From positions 1 to 64,000 of the forward strand of contig PNLP01000024.1 in NCBI GenBank assembly GCA_013823135.1: a DNA stretch of 64,000 nt, given 5' to 3'. The position numbers were made by a program, and so were the translations under genes. Below, piece by piece: positions 16,713-25,593 of this stretch (within the stretch, counting starts at the first letter, position 1; every line of letters begins with the position of its first letter). The notes below the pieces were generated by a model. It did not search any database and was not told the origin of the DNA. It saw only the letters and a program-made list of their open reading frames with translations. The DNA comes from Planctomycetaceae bacterium. Lineage in GTDB: Bacteria > Planctomycetota > Planctomycetia > Gemmatales > Gemmataceae.

Positions 16713-16757
16713 CAGCTCCCCGAGTAGGACTCGAACCTACAACAAACCGGTTAACAG
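16713..16757 (-). repeat. att direct repeat within tRNA-Asn
   Basis: Identical over 45 bases to 1421-1465. It spans the tRNA anticodon loop to its 3' end plus three flanking bases, so integration leaves the tRNA intact. Confidence 0.93.
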
Positions 16758-16787
16758 CCGGTTGCTCTACCATTGAGCTATCGGGGA
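16716..16787 (-). tRNA. tRNA-Asn (GTT)
   Basis: The 72-base sequence folds as a full cloverleaf: acceptor TCCCCGA/TCGGGGA, D-arm GCTC/GAGC, anticodon stem ACCGG/CCGGT with loop CTGTTAA (anticodon GTT), T-arm GTAGG/CCTAC with TTCGAGT, discriminator G. CCA is not encoded. It is the integration target of at least two islands to its left. Confidence 0.96.
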
Positions 16788-16935
16788 AGGACAAAACAAC
16801 ACTCACTCTTATAAAGGACACCACGGCACGCGACAAGGGGAGACCAACGTTTTCGTGCCTTCACTCAGGCAACGCTTGGCAGTCGTCAACTTACGCACAG
16901 AGTTTCAAATTCTAGCCTCCACTCGAGCCCACATA

Positions 16936-17862
16936 ATGACAAACAGGCGCACTCTCCTGAAATCCTTGGGTTTAGCAACCACGACTGCGATCATTCGAGA
17001 TAATCAACAAGATGCGTTTGCGGCCCCCAATGAAACTGCCGTAAAGGGCCGCGCGAAGCAGTCCATTGTGTTCTGGTGTTTCAATGCACGTGGTGACAAG
17101 TGGAGCGCCGAGAAGACCTGCGAGGTCACCAAGGAACTTGGCGTCAGTTCGGTTGAACTTATCTCACCAATGCACTGGCCCACCCTGAAAAAGCACGGTC
17201 TCATTTGTGCAATCGCCTCGAACGGGTCACCCGGTGGGTTCAAACGCGCGTTCAACAATGTGAAGTTTCACGCCGAGACCATTGAACACACGACAAAGAC
17301 CATCGACTTGTGTGCCGACGCGGGGGTTCCCAGTGTCATCGCATTTGTGGGGTACAGGTGGACCAACCCCGATGACCCGAAGTCGGCTGCCATTAGCACC
17401 GAGGATGCGTTCACGAATTGCGTGAAGGGGTTAAAAGAGCTTGCGGTGCACGCCGAGAAGAAGGGGGTGACGGTCTGTGTCGAGCACCTCAACACCCGAG
17501 ATAACTCGGACCCCATGAAGGGCCACCCTGGGTATCAGGGGGACGATCTCGACTTCGTCGCAAGCATCATCCGCAAGGTTGGATCGCCACGAATCAAACT
17601 GCTGTTCGACATCTACCACGTTCAGTTGATGCACGGCGATTTGATTCGCCGAATCGAGCAGAACAAGGACATCATCGGCCACGTTCACACGGCTGGTGCG
17701 CCCGGTCGTGGCGAACTCGACGACAACCAGGAGGTCAATTACGCTGCCGTCATCAAGAAACTTCTAGACGGCGGTTACACGGGGTACATCGGGCAGGAGT
17801 TTATCCCCACCCGCGATCCACTGGCGGGGTTGAAGCAAGCCGTGAAAGTCTGCGATGTCTGA
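16936..17862 (+). CDS. Exported TIM-barrel protein, hydroxypyruvate isomerase-like
   Basis: The likely start is the ATG at 16936 (MTNRRTLLKSLGLATTTAII), a twin-arginine-type signal, giving 308 residues. The body is an AP-endonuclease-2/xylose-isomerase-like barrel of the Hyi type: VSSVELISPMHWPTLKKHGL, VTVCVEHLNTRDN, IKLLFDIYHVQLMHGDL, IIGHVHTAGAPGRGELDDNQ and YIGQEFIPT give the metal-binding Glu, Asp, His and Glu. Such exported family members are abundant in planctomycetes and act on sugar or keto-acid substrates; the real substrate is unknown. It is the first chromosomal gene beyond the tRNA. Confidence 0.85.
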   Translation: MTNRRTLLKSLGLATTTAIIRDNQQDAFAAPNETAVKGRAKQSIVFWCFNARGDKWSAEKTCEVTKELGVSSVELISPMHWPTLKKHGLICAIASNGSPGGFKRAFNNVKFHAETIEHTTKTIDLCADAGVPSVIAFVGYRWTNPDDPKSAAISTEDAFTNCVKGLKELAVHAEKKGVTVCVEHLNTRDNSDPMKGHPGYQGDDLDFVASIIRKVGSPRIKLLFDIYHVQLMHGDLIRRIEQNKDIIGHVHTAGAPGRGELDDNQEVNYAAVIKKLLDGGYTGYIGQEFIPTRDPLAGLKQAVKVCDV

Positions 17863-17899
17863 ACGTGACTCCCGACATCAACAGTGCGAACATCCAGCA

Positions 17900-19012
17900 T
17901 CATTGGCTCGGTTTCAACGCCCACTCGAAAAACGCGTACAACACATCGTTCGATTCTTCGGTCGGTGAGTGGGTCTTGCGGGTGGAAAGTCCCACTCGGT
18001 TGTCGAAGCCGAGCACTTTGTTTACGGCGATCAAGTGGTTCAGTGGCTTCCAGCGTTCCGCAAGATCCTCGGAACCACCGGAGACAAAAAACGGACGTGG
18101 TGCCATCAGGGCATGGAGTTCGTGCAGATCGCGACCATCGGCCATCATCTTCTTGTAGGGTCCTGTTCGGGGGTTCTTCTCGTTCGGCACGCCGGCTTTT
18201 CGCTGCGTTTCCAATTTGCTGTCGAAGCCCAAGTACCACGGCTCCCAGTAGTTGACGTTGCTCCGTTTCTCATCGAAGACGATGCCGGGGTCGGAGGTCG
18301 CAGCGCACGCGAACTTCTCGTAGAGGCAGCCCGCGAACATCGACCATTTGCCACCGTAGGAATGGCCCACAACCCCGATTCGTTTGGGGTCCACGTTAGG
18401 CATGTTGGAGAGCGCGTTGTAGCAGTTGGCGGCTTCGTATGCGTGGAACGACAGCGGCTGAATGCGGCACGTTTCCTTGGTCGGGTAGTACGTGTTCGGA
18501 TCACCACCCAGCGAGAGCGTGACGAATCCGCGCCTGGCGAGTTGCAGTGCGAAGTCTCGCATTGTCGCCTTGCCCAAGCCGACGCCTGTTTTGGCTTCGT
18601 AGAAGACGACCACCACAGCGGGGAAGGGGCCTTTGCCTTCGGGCACCAACAGGTAGGCATCATCGACGATGCGACCCGGAGCAGTCTCGATCTTGATACT
18701 GTGCTGTGTGATCCCCTCGCGTTGTTCCTTGTCGCCGTACTCGACCTTGGGCTTCTCGATCAGGGCTGGCCATTCACCCATTTCCGCGTGCCAGTACTTC
18801 AAGATCTCCCCGCGGCGTTTTTGCCAGTCGGCGGCATTCTTGACGGGTGTCCCGTCATCGAACTTGAGTGGCGAGCGGTGCGTCCCAAGATCATTGGCGA
18901 ACTCGGGAGTCGGCTTGAAGAACGGGGCAAGTTTTGCCGGCGGGTCGGCGGCACGGATTGCGGAGACCGCCGCGATACAGAGGAGAAGTGCCAGGAGAGT
19001 TCGGGGGATCAT
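17900..19012 (-). CDS. Secreted alpha/beta hydrolase (acetyl xylan esterase-like)
   Basis: The likely start is the ATG at 19012 (MIPRTLLALLLCIAAVSAIR), giving 370 residues with a signal peptide cut near IRAADPP. The fold elements are VLLVPEG-like strands (FPAVVVVFYEAKTG), the nucleophile elbow GVVGHSYGGKWSM, an acid region ARPFFVSGGSEDLAERW and a late His (STRKTHSPTEE). It is close to dienelactone-hydrolase or acetyl-xylan-esterase type enzymes that planctomycetes export to deacylate polysaccharides. It converges on the TIM-barrel gene, ending 37 bp from it. Confidence 0.85.
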   Translation of the reverse strand: MIPRTLLALLLCIAAVSAIRAADPPAKLAPFFKPTPEFANDLGTHRSPLKFDDGTPVKNAADWQKRRGEILKYWHAEMGEWPALIEKPKVEYGDKEQREGITQHSIKIETAPGRIVDDAYLLVPEGKGPFPAVVVVFYEAKTGVGLGKATMRDFALQLARRGFVTLSLGGDPNTYYPTKETCRIQPLSFHAYEAANCYNALSNMPNVDPKRIGVVGHSYGGKWSMFAGCLYEKFACAATSDPGIVFDEKRSNVNYWEPWYLGFDSKLETQRKAGVPNEKNPRTGPYKKMMADGRDLHELHALMAPRPFFVSGGSEDLAERWKPLNHLIAVNKVLGFDNRVGLSTRKTHSPTEESNDVLYAFFEWALKPSQ

Positions 19013-19197
19013 CTGATTCTCCGGAATGGGGCAGGGCAGGTGCCTTCGAGAACTGTACCCGCTCGCGTGTGCTCGGCCTACTACGTTCTGGCTCAAGGAG
19101 ATCAGCGGGAAATTCTGCTGTCCAACGTCGATCCGATCGGCTCTGATATCAGGAACGATCCTCCCCCCGGCGCGTTCTTCTGCCCGGAGTTGTCTCC

Positions 19198-22119
19198 ATG
19201 CTACGACTCCTTCTCGCTCTTGCGATCATCGTCACAGCGGGCACCCGCCCGGCGTTCGCGCAGCCTTCCGACAAAGACAAAGCTCCCTTCGCGTTCTTCG
19301 AGAACAAGATTCGCCCCGTGCTCGTGCGGGAGTGTTACTCCTGCCACTCGGCCGACACCAAGAAGGGACCGAAGGGCGGGCTGTTCGTGGATACCCGCGA
19401 CGGTCTGCTCAAGGGCGGCGACTCGGGCAAGTCGATCGTCCCCGGCAAGCCGACCGAGAGTTTGCTCATGAACGCCCTTCACGGCGATGGCGTTTCGACC
19501 ATGCCGCCGAAGGGGAAGTTGTCCGACGCGATCATTGCCGACTTCGAGAAGTGGGTGAAGATGGGTGCCCCGGACCCACGCAACGGAATGGTGACAGCGG
19601 TTGCCGGCATCGACATCGAGAAGGGGAAGCAGTTCTGGAGTTTCCAGCCGGTTCGCTCTCCAGCGGTGCCGACGATCCGCGATCCGAAGTACGTGGTCCG
19701 CAATTCCATCGACCCGTTCATCCTGGCACCCCTCGAAGCCAAAGGCTTGTCGCCCGCTCCGGATGCCGACCCGCAAACACTCATCCGCCGGCTCTACATC
19801 GACCTGATTGGCCTTCCACCGAGCCCCGAGGAAGTCGATGCGTTCGTGAAAGACCCGTCCCCCGCGGCTTATTCCGCGGTTGTGGATCGTCTGCTCGCGT
19901 CGCCCCGGTTCGGTGAACGGTGGGGCCGGCACTGGCTCGACCTCGCAAGATACGCCGACAGCAACGGCAAGGACGAGAACCTCACGTTCCACGAAGCCTA
20001 TCTGTACCGCGATTACGTCATCAAGTCGTTCAACGCGGATAAGCCCTTCAACCGCTTCATCGTCGAGCAACTCGCAGGCGACTTGCTCAAGGCCGAGACG
20101 GCAGCCGAACAAGATGAGTTGTTGAAGGCGACGGGGTTTCTGGTCGTGGGTCCGAAGATCCTAGCCGAGCGTGACAAGCCTCGGCTCCGGATGGACGTGG
20201 TCGATGAGCAACTCGACACCATCGGGAAGTCGTTCATGGGGTTGACGCTGGGTTGTGCTCGCTGCCACGATCACAAGTTCGACCCGGTGCCAACAGCCGA
20301 CTACTATGCGATGGCTGGCATCCTGATGAGCACTCGCACGGTCAACGGCTTCAAGCTGGGAAATCCCGCGGTTTCAGGCTGGATGCTCCGCAACCTCGGC
20401 GGGCCTGAGCCTGAGAAGGTCGTGGCCGCTCGCGCTGCATATCAGTCGAGGCAGAAAAAGGTGCAGGATGAGATCAAAGCGGTGAAGGCGGTCCTTGCCC
20501 TTGCTCAGGATAAGGCGACCATGCGAAGCCCAGGAGCGCTTCTGGGTATTACCGTGGACGACAAGGAAGCCAAGCTCGTCGGCATGTGGAAGCCATCCGT
20601 GTTCACCAAGCCTTACGTCGGCGACGGCTACATTCACGACGACAAGTCGGGGAAGGGCGAGAAGAGCGCGACATTCACGCCCAAGTTGCCAAAAGCCGGT
20701 GAATATGAGGTTCTCGTCTCGTACACCCCGGCCACAGGCCGTGCGACCAACATCCCCATCACCATCACATTCGATGGCGGCACGGAAACTGTCACGCTCG
20801 ACCAGACGAAGGCACCGAAGATCGACTCGCTTTTTCAGTCGCTCGGCAAGTTCAAGTTCAAGGCAGGCTCCGAAGGGTCCGTAACGATCTCGAACAAGGG
20901 GACCGAAGGGCACGTGCTCGCCGACGCGGTTCGCTTCATCCCCGCCGGTGAACTCGCCAAGTCCCCCGAGATGGAGATGGGCGTACCCGCGGAAGTGAAA
21001 GCGGCCGTTGCCGAGAACCAGGCGAAGTTAAAGGCACTGGAAGCACAACTTGCCGCGATCAAGAAAGACACACCGCCGCCCGCGAAAATGGTGATGGCGG
21101 TACAGGATGAAGCCAAGATCGAAGACGCGAAGATCAACATTCGCGGCAACCCTGCACAGCTCGGAGCGCTTGTCCCTCGCGGCTTCTTGCAGGTCGCCTC
21201 CGTCGGGCCAAAACCCACTCTCCCCGCGAACGAAAGCGGCCGGTTGCAACTCGCAGAGTGGATCGCGTCGGACACGAACCCGCTCACGGCTCGCGTCGCG
21301 GTGAACCGCGTGTGGATGCACCTGTTCGGTTCGGGGCTTGTTCGCACCGTCGATAACTTCGGCATTCAGGGCGAGAAGCCCAGCCACCCCGAACTACTCG
21401 ATTATCTCGCGGCTCAGTTCGTGAAAAATGGCTGGTCGCACAAGAAGTTGATACGCGAGATGGTTCTCAGCCACGCTTACCAGTTATCGGTGAACGCGGA
21501 CGAGTCGTTGCTGAAAGCGGATGTCGAGAATCGCCTCTTCGGGCGAGCGAATCGCCGGCGAGTCGAGGCCGAGGTGATCCGCGACACCATCCTCACGGTG
21601 TCAGGAAAGCTCGACCTGAACGGTGGCGGCCCGGTTGTCGCTCACCTGCCCGAGAAGGCCATCGAGAACGACTCAAAGGGTGGACTGAACACCGATCCGC
21701 TCACGCACCGATCCGTGTACCTGCCGATATTGCGGAACGACTTGCCCACGTTGTTCGAGGTGTTCGACTTCGCCGATCCCGATGTCGCCGATGGGCAGCG
21801 AGACGCGACGACAGTTTCAACACAAGCGCTCTACCTGATGAACAGCACGTTCTCGAACACGCACGCCAAGCTGTCTGCCGAACGGTTACTCACCGAATCG
21901 ACCGACGACGCGAAACGCCTGGAGTTGCTATTCCGTCGGGCACTCGCCCGGTCGCCAACCAAGGCCGAAACCGCTGCCACGACGCGGTTCCTGGCGGACT
22001 ACAAGAAGTCGATTGAATCGCTCGGCACCGGCCAGAAACCCAAGAACCCGGAACTGGCCGCATGGAGCGCGGTCTGCCTTTCGGTGTTCGGGTCGAGCGA
22101 ATTTCGGTTTGTTGAGTGA
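19198..22119 (+). CDS. DUF1549/DUF1553 (PSD1) c-type cytochrome protein
   Basis: This 973-residue exported protein starts with a signal peptide (MLRLLLALAIIVTAGTRPAF). Domains in order: planctomycete cytochrome C with haem motif CYSCH near residue 50; DUF1549 (IDPFILAPLEAKGL, GERWGRHWLDLARYADSNG) with a second haem-like site CARCHDHKFD; an inserted beta-sandwich like the golvesin/carbohydrate-binding type (GEYEVLVSYTPATGRATNIP); and DUF1553 at the end (NRVWMHLFGSGLVRTVDNFG, SVYLPILRNDLPTLFEVFDF). It pairs with the DUF1501 gene that follows, a standard planctomycete arrangement thought to act in degrading complex carbohydrates. Confidence 0.95.
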   Translation: MLRLLLALAIIVTAGTRPAFAQPSDKDKAPFAFFENKIRPVLVRECYSCHSADTKKGPKGGLFVDTRDGLLKGGDSGKSIVPGKPTESLLMNALHGDGVSTMPPKGKLSDAIIADFEKWVKMGAPDPRNGMVTAVAGIDIEKGKQFWSFQPVRSPAVPTIRDPKYVVRNSIDPFILAPLEAKGLSPAPDADPQTLIRRLYIDLIGLPPSPEEVDAFVKDPSPAAYSAVVDRLLASPRFGERWGRHWLDLARYADSNGKDENLTFHEAYLYRDYVIKSFNADKPFNRFIVEQLAGDLLKAETAAEQDELLKATGFLVVGPKILAERDKPRLRMDVVDEQLDTIGKSFMGLTLGCARCHDHKFDPVPTADYYAMAGILMSTRTVNGFKLGNPAVSGWMLRNLGGPEPEKVVAARAAYQSRQKKVQDEIKAVKAVLALAQDKATMRSPGALLGITVDDKEAKLVGMWKPSVFTKPYVGDGYIHDDKSGKGEKSATFTPKLPKAGEYEVLVSYTPATGRATNIPITITFDGGTETVTLDQTKAPKIDSLFQSLGKFKFKAGSEGSVTISNKGTEGHVLADAVRFIPAGELAKSPEMEMGVPAEVKAAVAENQAKLKALEAQLAAIKKDTPPPAKMVMAVQDEAKIEDAKINIRGNPAQLGALVPRGFLQVASVGPKPTLPANESGRLQLAEWIASDTNPLTARVAVNRVWMHLFGSGLVRTVDNFGIQGEKPSHPELLDYLAAQFVKNGWSHKKLIREMVLSHAYQLSVNADESLLKADVENRLFGRANRRRVEAEVIRDTILTVSGKLDLNGGGPVVAHLPEKAIENDSKGGLNTDPLTHRSVYLPILRNDLPTLFEVFDFADPDVADGQRDATTVSTQALYLMNSTFSNTHAKLSAERLLTESTDDAKRLELLFRRALARSPTKAETAATTRFLADYKKSIESLGTGQKPKNPELAAWSAVCLSVFGSSEFRFVE

Positions 22120-22192
22120 TTTGGCGAGCGGCTGGCTTACCCCGGCTGTTCCCGCTACCGACACGAACAACTCAGTCTGCCCGGAGAATCAT

Positions 22193-23578
22193 ATGTACAC
22201 ACGTCGCGAAATGCTCATGTCCGCTTCCGCGGGTGCGGGGTTCGGTTACCTCGCGTTCCTCGATATGCTCGCGCGGGCGGGCGAGACCAAGGTCGTCAAC
22301 GCACTCTCGCCAAAGGCCGGGCACCACGCCGCGAAGGCCAAGCGCGTCATCTTCGTCTTCATGCACGGCGGTCCTTCGCAGGTCGATACCTGGGACTACA
22401 AGCCGGAACTCGCCAAGCGCGACGGCCAGGAGTTGCCGTTCGAGCCCGCGAAGGGGACGACCGTTTCCCGCAAGCTCATGAAGCCGCTCTGGAAGTTCCA
22501 GAAGCACGGCGAATCGGGGATCATGGTTTCGGACCTGTTCCCCGAGACAGCGAAGCACGTGGATGACCTGTGTGTCATCAACAGCATGCACACCGACGGA
22601 CAGAGCCACGGTCAAGCGGTGCTCAAACTCCATACGGGTGACATCGCATTGTCACGGCCCAGTATTGGGAGTTGGCTCACATACGGCCTTGGCACCGAGA
22701 ATCAGAACCTGCCGGGGTTCGTGACCATCTGCCCGACCCGCGGCCACGGCGGCGCACAGAACTACGGAAACGCATTCCTTCCCGCCGCGTATCAGGGTAC
22801 GGCCATCGGAGCAGCGGGAACGCCCGCGTCGAGCGCCCAAATCAAAAACGTCCACCACCCCGAGTTGCCGCCCGAACTGCAACGGCAACAACTCGACTTC
22901 ATGCAGGTGTTGAACAAGGAACACACGGCACGAGCAGGGGCCGATGATCGCCTCGAAGCGACAGCCGCCAGTTATGAACTCGCGTTCCGGATGCAGGCCG
23001 CCGTGCCGAAGGTTGCCGACATCCGCGACGAATCCAAGGACACCCTCAAGCTGTACGGCATCAACGAGAAGCCGACCGACGACTTCGGCCGCCAGTGTCT
23101 CATGGCTCGGCGGTTCGCCGAGGCCGGAGTGCGCTACATTCAGGTGTCGCATAGCTTCAAGTGGGATCAGCACGGGAACATGAAGCAACACGAGACGAAT
23201 GCCCGCGATGTCGATAAACCCATCGCAGGGTTGCTGACCGACCTCAAGCAGCGTGGGTTGCTCAAGGACACGCTCGTGGTGTGGGGCGGCGAGTTCGGTC
23301 GCACGCCGGTCACACAGGGGAAGGATGGGCGCGACCACAACCCGCAAGGGTTCAGCATGTGGCTGGCGGGTGGCGGCGTGAAGTCGGGGTACGTTCACGG
23401 GGCGACCGACGACTTCGGTTACCATGCGGTGAAGGACAAGGTCCACATGCACGACCTTCACGCGACGATTCTCCACCTGCTCGGCATCGACCACGAGAAA
23501 CTGACCTACAAGCACGCCGGCCGCGACTTCCGGCTGACCGACGTGTACGGCCACGTGGTGAAGGACTTGTTCGCGTGA
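22193..23578 (+). CDS. DUF1501 exported protein
   Basis: From the ATG at 22193, with CGGAGA upstream, the protein has 461 residues and a twin-arginine-type signal (MYTRREMLMSASAGAGFGYL). The family pattern is clear: VIFVFMHGGPSQVDTWDYKP, LWKFQKHGESGIMVSDLFPE, LLKDTLVVWGGEFGRTPVTQ and DLHATILHLLGIDHEKLTYK. DUF1501 has an alkaline-phosphatase/sulfatase-like fold. It follows the PSD1 gene by 73 bp in the same direction and is almost certainly co-transcribed with it. Confidence 0.95.
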   Translation: MYTRREMLMSASAGAGFGYLAFLDMLARAGETKVVNALSPKAGHHAAKAKRVIFVFMHGGPSQVDTWDYKPELAKRDGQELPFEPAKGTTVSRKLMKPLWKFQKHGESGIMVSDLFPETAKHVDDLCVINSMHTDGQSHGQAVLKLHTGDIALSRPSIGSWLTYGLGTENQNLPGFVTICPTRGHGGAQNYGNAFLPAAYQGTAIGAAGTPASSAQIKNVHHPELPPELQRQQLDFMQVLNKEHTARAGADDRLEATAASYELAFRMQAAVPKVADIRDESKDTLKLYGINEKPTDDFGRQCLMARRFAEAGVRYIQVSHSFKWDQHGNMKQHETNARDVDKPIAGLLTDLKQRGLLKDTLVVWGGEFGRTPVTQGKDGRDHNPQGFSMWLAGGGVKSGYVHGATDDFGYHAVKDKVHMHDLHATILHLLGIDHEKLTYKHAGRDFRLTDVYGHVVKDLFA

Positions 23579-24342
23579 CGGAGCGTGATGCGTCTGGTAT
23601 GCCGTGGTGGTTGTGGCCGAACGTGCTCGCGCTCGATGCCCCGACGGTCGCGGTGATCTGGCAGCGGTTCCTTGCAGATGCTTTTGAAGTGGCAGTGCCG
23701 GTCGCCGCTTCGCTTGTTCTTGGGCTGGTCGTGTGGGGAATCTACCTGTTCGATCGCATGCTGGATGGCGTGCGATCCGGTCAAACCCAACACCGCCACC
23801 GATTCGCCGCGAGACACTCGAAACTCGTCACAACTGTCGCAGGCTTGGCTTTTCTCGTAGCTGGCTTACTCACTCCTCTACTCCCGTGGCCGTATCTCCT
23901 CGCGGGCGGAATCACCGCCGTGCTTGTCGCCGCGTACCTTGCAGTGATCCATCTTGCCGGAGTGCCACACGTTGGCGGGAAGGAGTGCCTCGTCGGGGTT
24001 CTCTTCGCGACCGGCGTGGGAATTCCGCTGATTGCATCGAGTGTTTCCCCGAGTGCGTGGCTCCCCGCACTTGTTGGCTTCGGCTTTGCGTGCTGGTTCA
24101 ACTGTCGACTGATTGATGAGTGCGAGCAGATGCGGCACCCGAGCTCAACGAGAGACTGGTATCTTGGCTTCGCAATTACCGGTTGCGCGTTGTTCAGCCC
24201 TTTGACTGTTGCTGTCGCACTGGTGCTGGCGAACGGGTTGTTACTCGTATTGCACTTCGCCCAGACACGACACGGGAACACCATCAACGCACTGGCGGAC
24301 GTCGCACTGCTCACCCCGTCCGCGGTGTGGTTGGTGTCGTGA
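23575..24342 (+). CDS. UbiA-like polytopic membrane protein
   Basis: The GTG at 23575 overlaps the DUF1501 stop (GTGA), giving 255 residues; an ATG at 23599 is an alternative. About seven to eight hydrophobic segments alternate with short loops (for example PVAASLVLGLVVWGIYLFDR, LLAGGITAVLVAAYLAVI). The motif YLFDRMLDG resembles the first Asp-rich site of UbiA-type prenyltransferases, but the second site (NCRLIDECEQ) is weak. It may be a divergent or inactive member. Coupling to the PSD1-DUF1501 pair is likely only an operon convenience. Confidence 0.75.
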   Translation: MTERDASGMPWWLWPNVLALDAPTVAVIWQRFLADAFEVAVPVAASLVLGLVVWGIYLFDRMLDGVRSGQTQHRHRFAARHSKLVTTVAGLAFLVAGLLTPLLPWPYLLAGGITAVLVAAYLAVIHLAGVPHVGGKECLVGVLFATGVGIPLIASSVSPSAWLPALVGFGFACWFNCRLIDECEQMRHPSSTRDWYLGFAITGCALFSPLTVAVALVLANGLLLVLHFAQTRHGNTINALADVALLTPSAVWLVS

Positions 24343-24811
24343 TCCGATTCTGTTGCACTGGTATTCCTGTCTCGCATGATTCTGACGTTGACTCGGAGAT
24401 GAACTCGCACACCGGTTCGCATCCCGGCAACGGAACCAACTCCTGATTCGTAATTTAGCGAGTTTCTACCACGCCTGAAATTGTTCTGATGAACTATCTT
24501 CCGGACGAATGGAACGGTTCCGGGCCTGAAATCGTCATTCCGGACGTGGTCTCCCCCAATCGCCCGGAATCGATTGAGGACATCGTTAATCCACGGAGCT
24601 ACCCAGTCGGTTTGGTGGGGCTGTTAAGAGGAGTCGATTTCTCATTTGGAATGTGGAGACGATGAGAAGATTCTTGGTGTGGCGAGTCTGTGCACTCAGG
24701 GTGTCTTCAGCAGGCAAAGAATACGTTTAGGATCATGAACGGGCCTCCGCCCGTGACTCGCCGCGGGGATTCAAGACTCTCCCGTGGTCCGTTCCAAATC
24801 AGGAGTGTGGT
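24343..24811. other. Intergenic region with one doubtful 58-codon frame
   Basis: The only candidate is a plus-strand frame at 24489-24665 starting MNYLPDEWNGSGPEIVIPDV, with no clear ribosome binding site. Nothing else is seen; the last 100 bases should hold the promoter of the gene at 24812. Confidence 0.35.
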
Positions 24812-25528
24812 ATGATTCGCATATTCGTTGCTCCGCTCGTGGCGATCGCCGTCGCGACCAGTTTGGTGGCTTTCGCCGATCCCGCCGTTGCTCAACCCGG
24901 TAAGGGGTTTGAGAAGGGTAAGGGGAAGGGATTCGACAAGGGTGGCCCCGGTGGCGGCGATGCCGTGAAGACCCTCGAAGCCGAGCTTGCCAAACTCAAA
25001 TCACTGGAAGCAGATCTGGAATCGAAGCTGAAGCAACTCAAGGGACCAGCCCCGAAGCAACCGGCCGGCCCCGGCCCAGGCGGCTTTGGTCGTCCCGGTG
25101 GCTTTGGCCCTCCTGCAATGGGTGGGTTTGGCCCACCGATGCCATTCGGTTGGGGCAAGGAGAAGGAAAAGGATCGTGGTCCCGGCAGCTTCGGACCTCC
25201 CGGAGGCTGGGGTGAACGTGGCGGCTCGAAGGGTGCGTTCCCAGGGGCAGTGCAGGGCGTCGTCCGGGCGGCGAGTGGTCTGTCTGCCGAGCAGCTCAAG
25301 GAAGTGATCGCAGCTCTGCAGAAACTCCAGAGCGAGAAGCAACGAGCAGCAGCTCCGACACCACGGAGTTCGGAACGACCAGGCTACCGCCCAGAAGGTG
25401 GCCGACCCGAGGGGCGTCCGGCTCCGAAGACCGAGAGCCGACCCAGTGTATCGAACGCTCAGATACTCGAACGGCTCGATCGTTTGGCTCGCGAACTTGA
25501 CGAGATTCGTCGCGCTGTTCGGAAGTAA
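24812..25528 (+). CDS. Secreted low-complexity protein with a coiled-coil end
   Basis: The protein has 238 residues. A signal peptide (MIRIFVAPLVAIAVATSLVA) is followed by a Gly/Lys-rich stretch, a short coiled coil (LEAELAKLKSLEADLESKLK), a long Gly/Pro/Phe-rich region and a C-terminal helix (LERLDRLARELDEIRRAVRK). AGGAG lies 8 bases before the ATG. No family is recognised; similar exported Gly/Pro-rich proteins with helical ends are common in Gemmata-type genomes and may be cell-surface components. Confidence 0.8.
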   Translation: MIRIFVAPLVAIAVATSLVAFADPAVAQPGKGFEKGKGKGFDKGGPGGGDAVKTLEAELAKLKSLEADLESKLKQLKGPAPKQPAGPGPGGFGRPGGFGPPAMGGFGPPMPFGWGKEKEKDRGPGSFGPPGGWGERGGSKGAFPGAVQGVVRAASGLSAEQLKEVIAALQKLQSEKQRAAAPTPRSSERPGYRPEGGRPEGRPAPKTESRPSVSNAQILERLDRLARELDEIRRAVRK

Positions 25529-25544
25529 TGCAAGTGGCTGATTC

Positions 25545-25584
25545 AGGCGAGCGGTGACCGAGAGGTTGCCGCTCGCCTTTGTTT
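25545..25584. terminator. Hairpin terminator between converging genes
   Basis: AGGCGAGCGG and CCGCTCGCCT form a perfect 10-bp stem, followed by TTGTTTC. It lies between the converging genes at 25528 and 25594 and may serve both. Confidence 0.85.
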
Positions 25585-25593
25585 CTATCCACC

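Larger units (their letters stand above)
1466..16757. mobile_element. Complete 15.3-kb integrative island in tRNA-Asn, phage-satellite-like
   Basis: The island is bounded by identical 45-bp copies of the tRNA-Asn 3' half. Genes in order from the tRNA: integrase, DUF1580-like DNA-binding protein, two plus-strand small genes, a minus-strand replication block ending in a PrimPol/SF3 helicase (8954-11575), an iteron cluster, a zinc-ribbon membrane protein, a broken sigma-like gene, a zinc-ribbon protein, a coiled-coil protein, a prohead-protease-like protein and an accessory operon. An integrase plus replication protein plus a single morphogenesis-like gene is typical of satellites or cryptic prophages; no portal, terminase, capsid or tail gene was recognised. 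Confidence 0.85.

Noticed and set aside
17969..19471. A 500-codon plus-strand frame
   Set aside because: It runs antisense through the esterase gene, whose catalytic motifs and signal peptide are clear on the minus strand. High GC keeps such shadow frames open.
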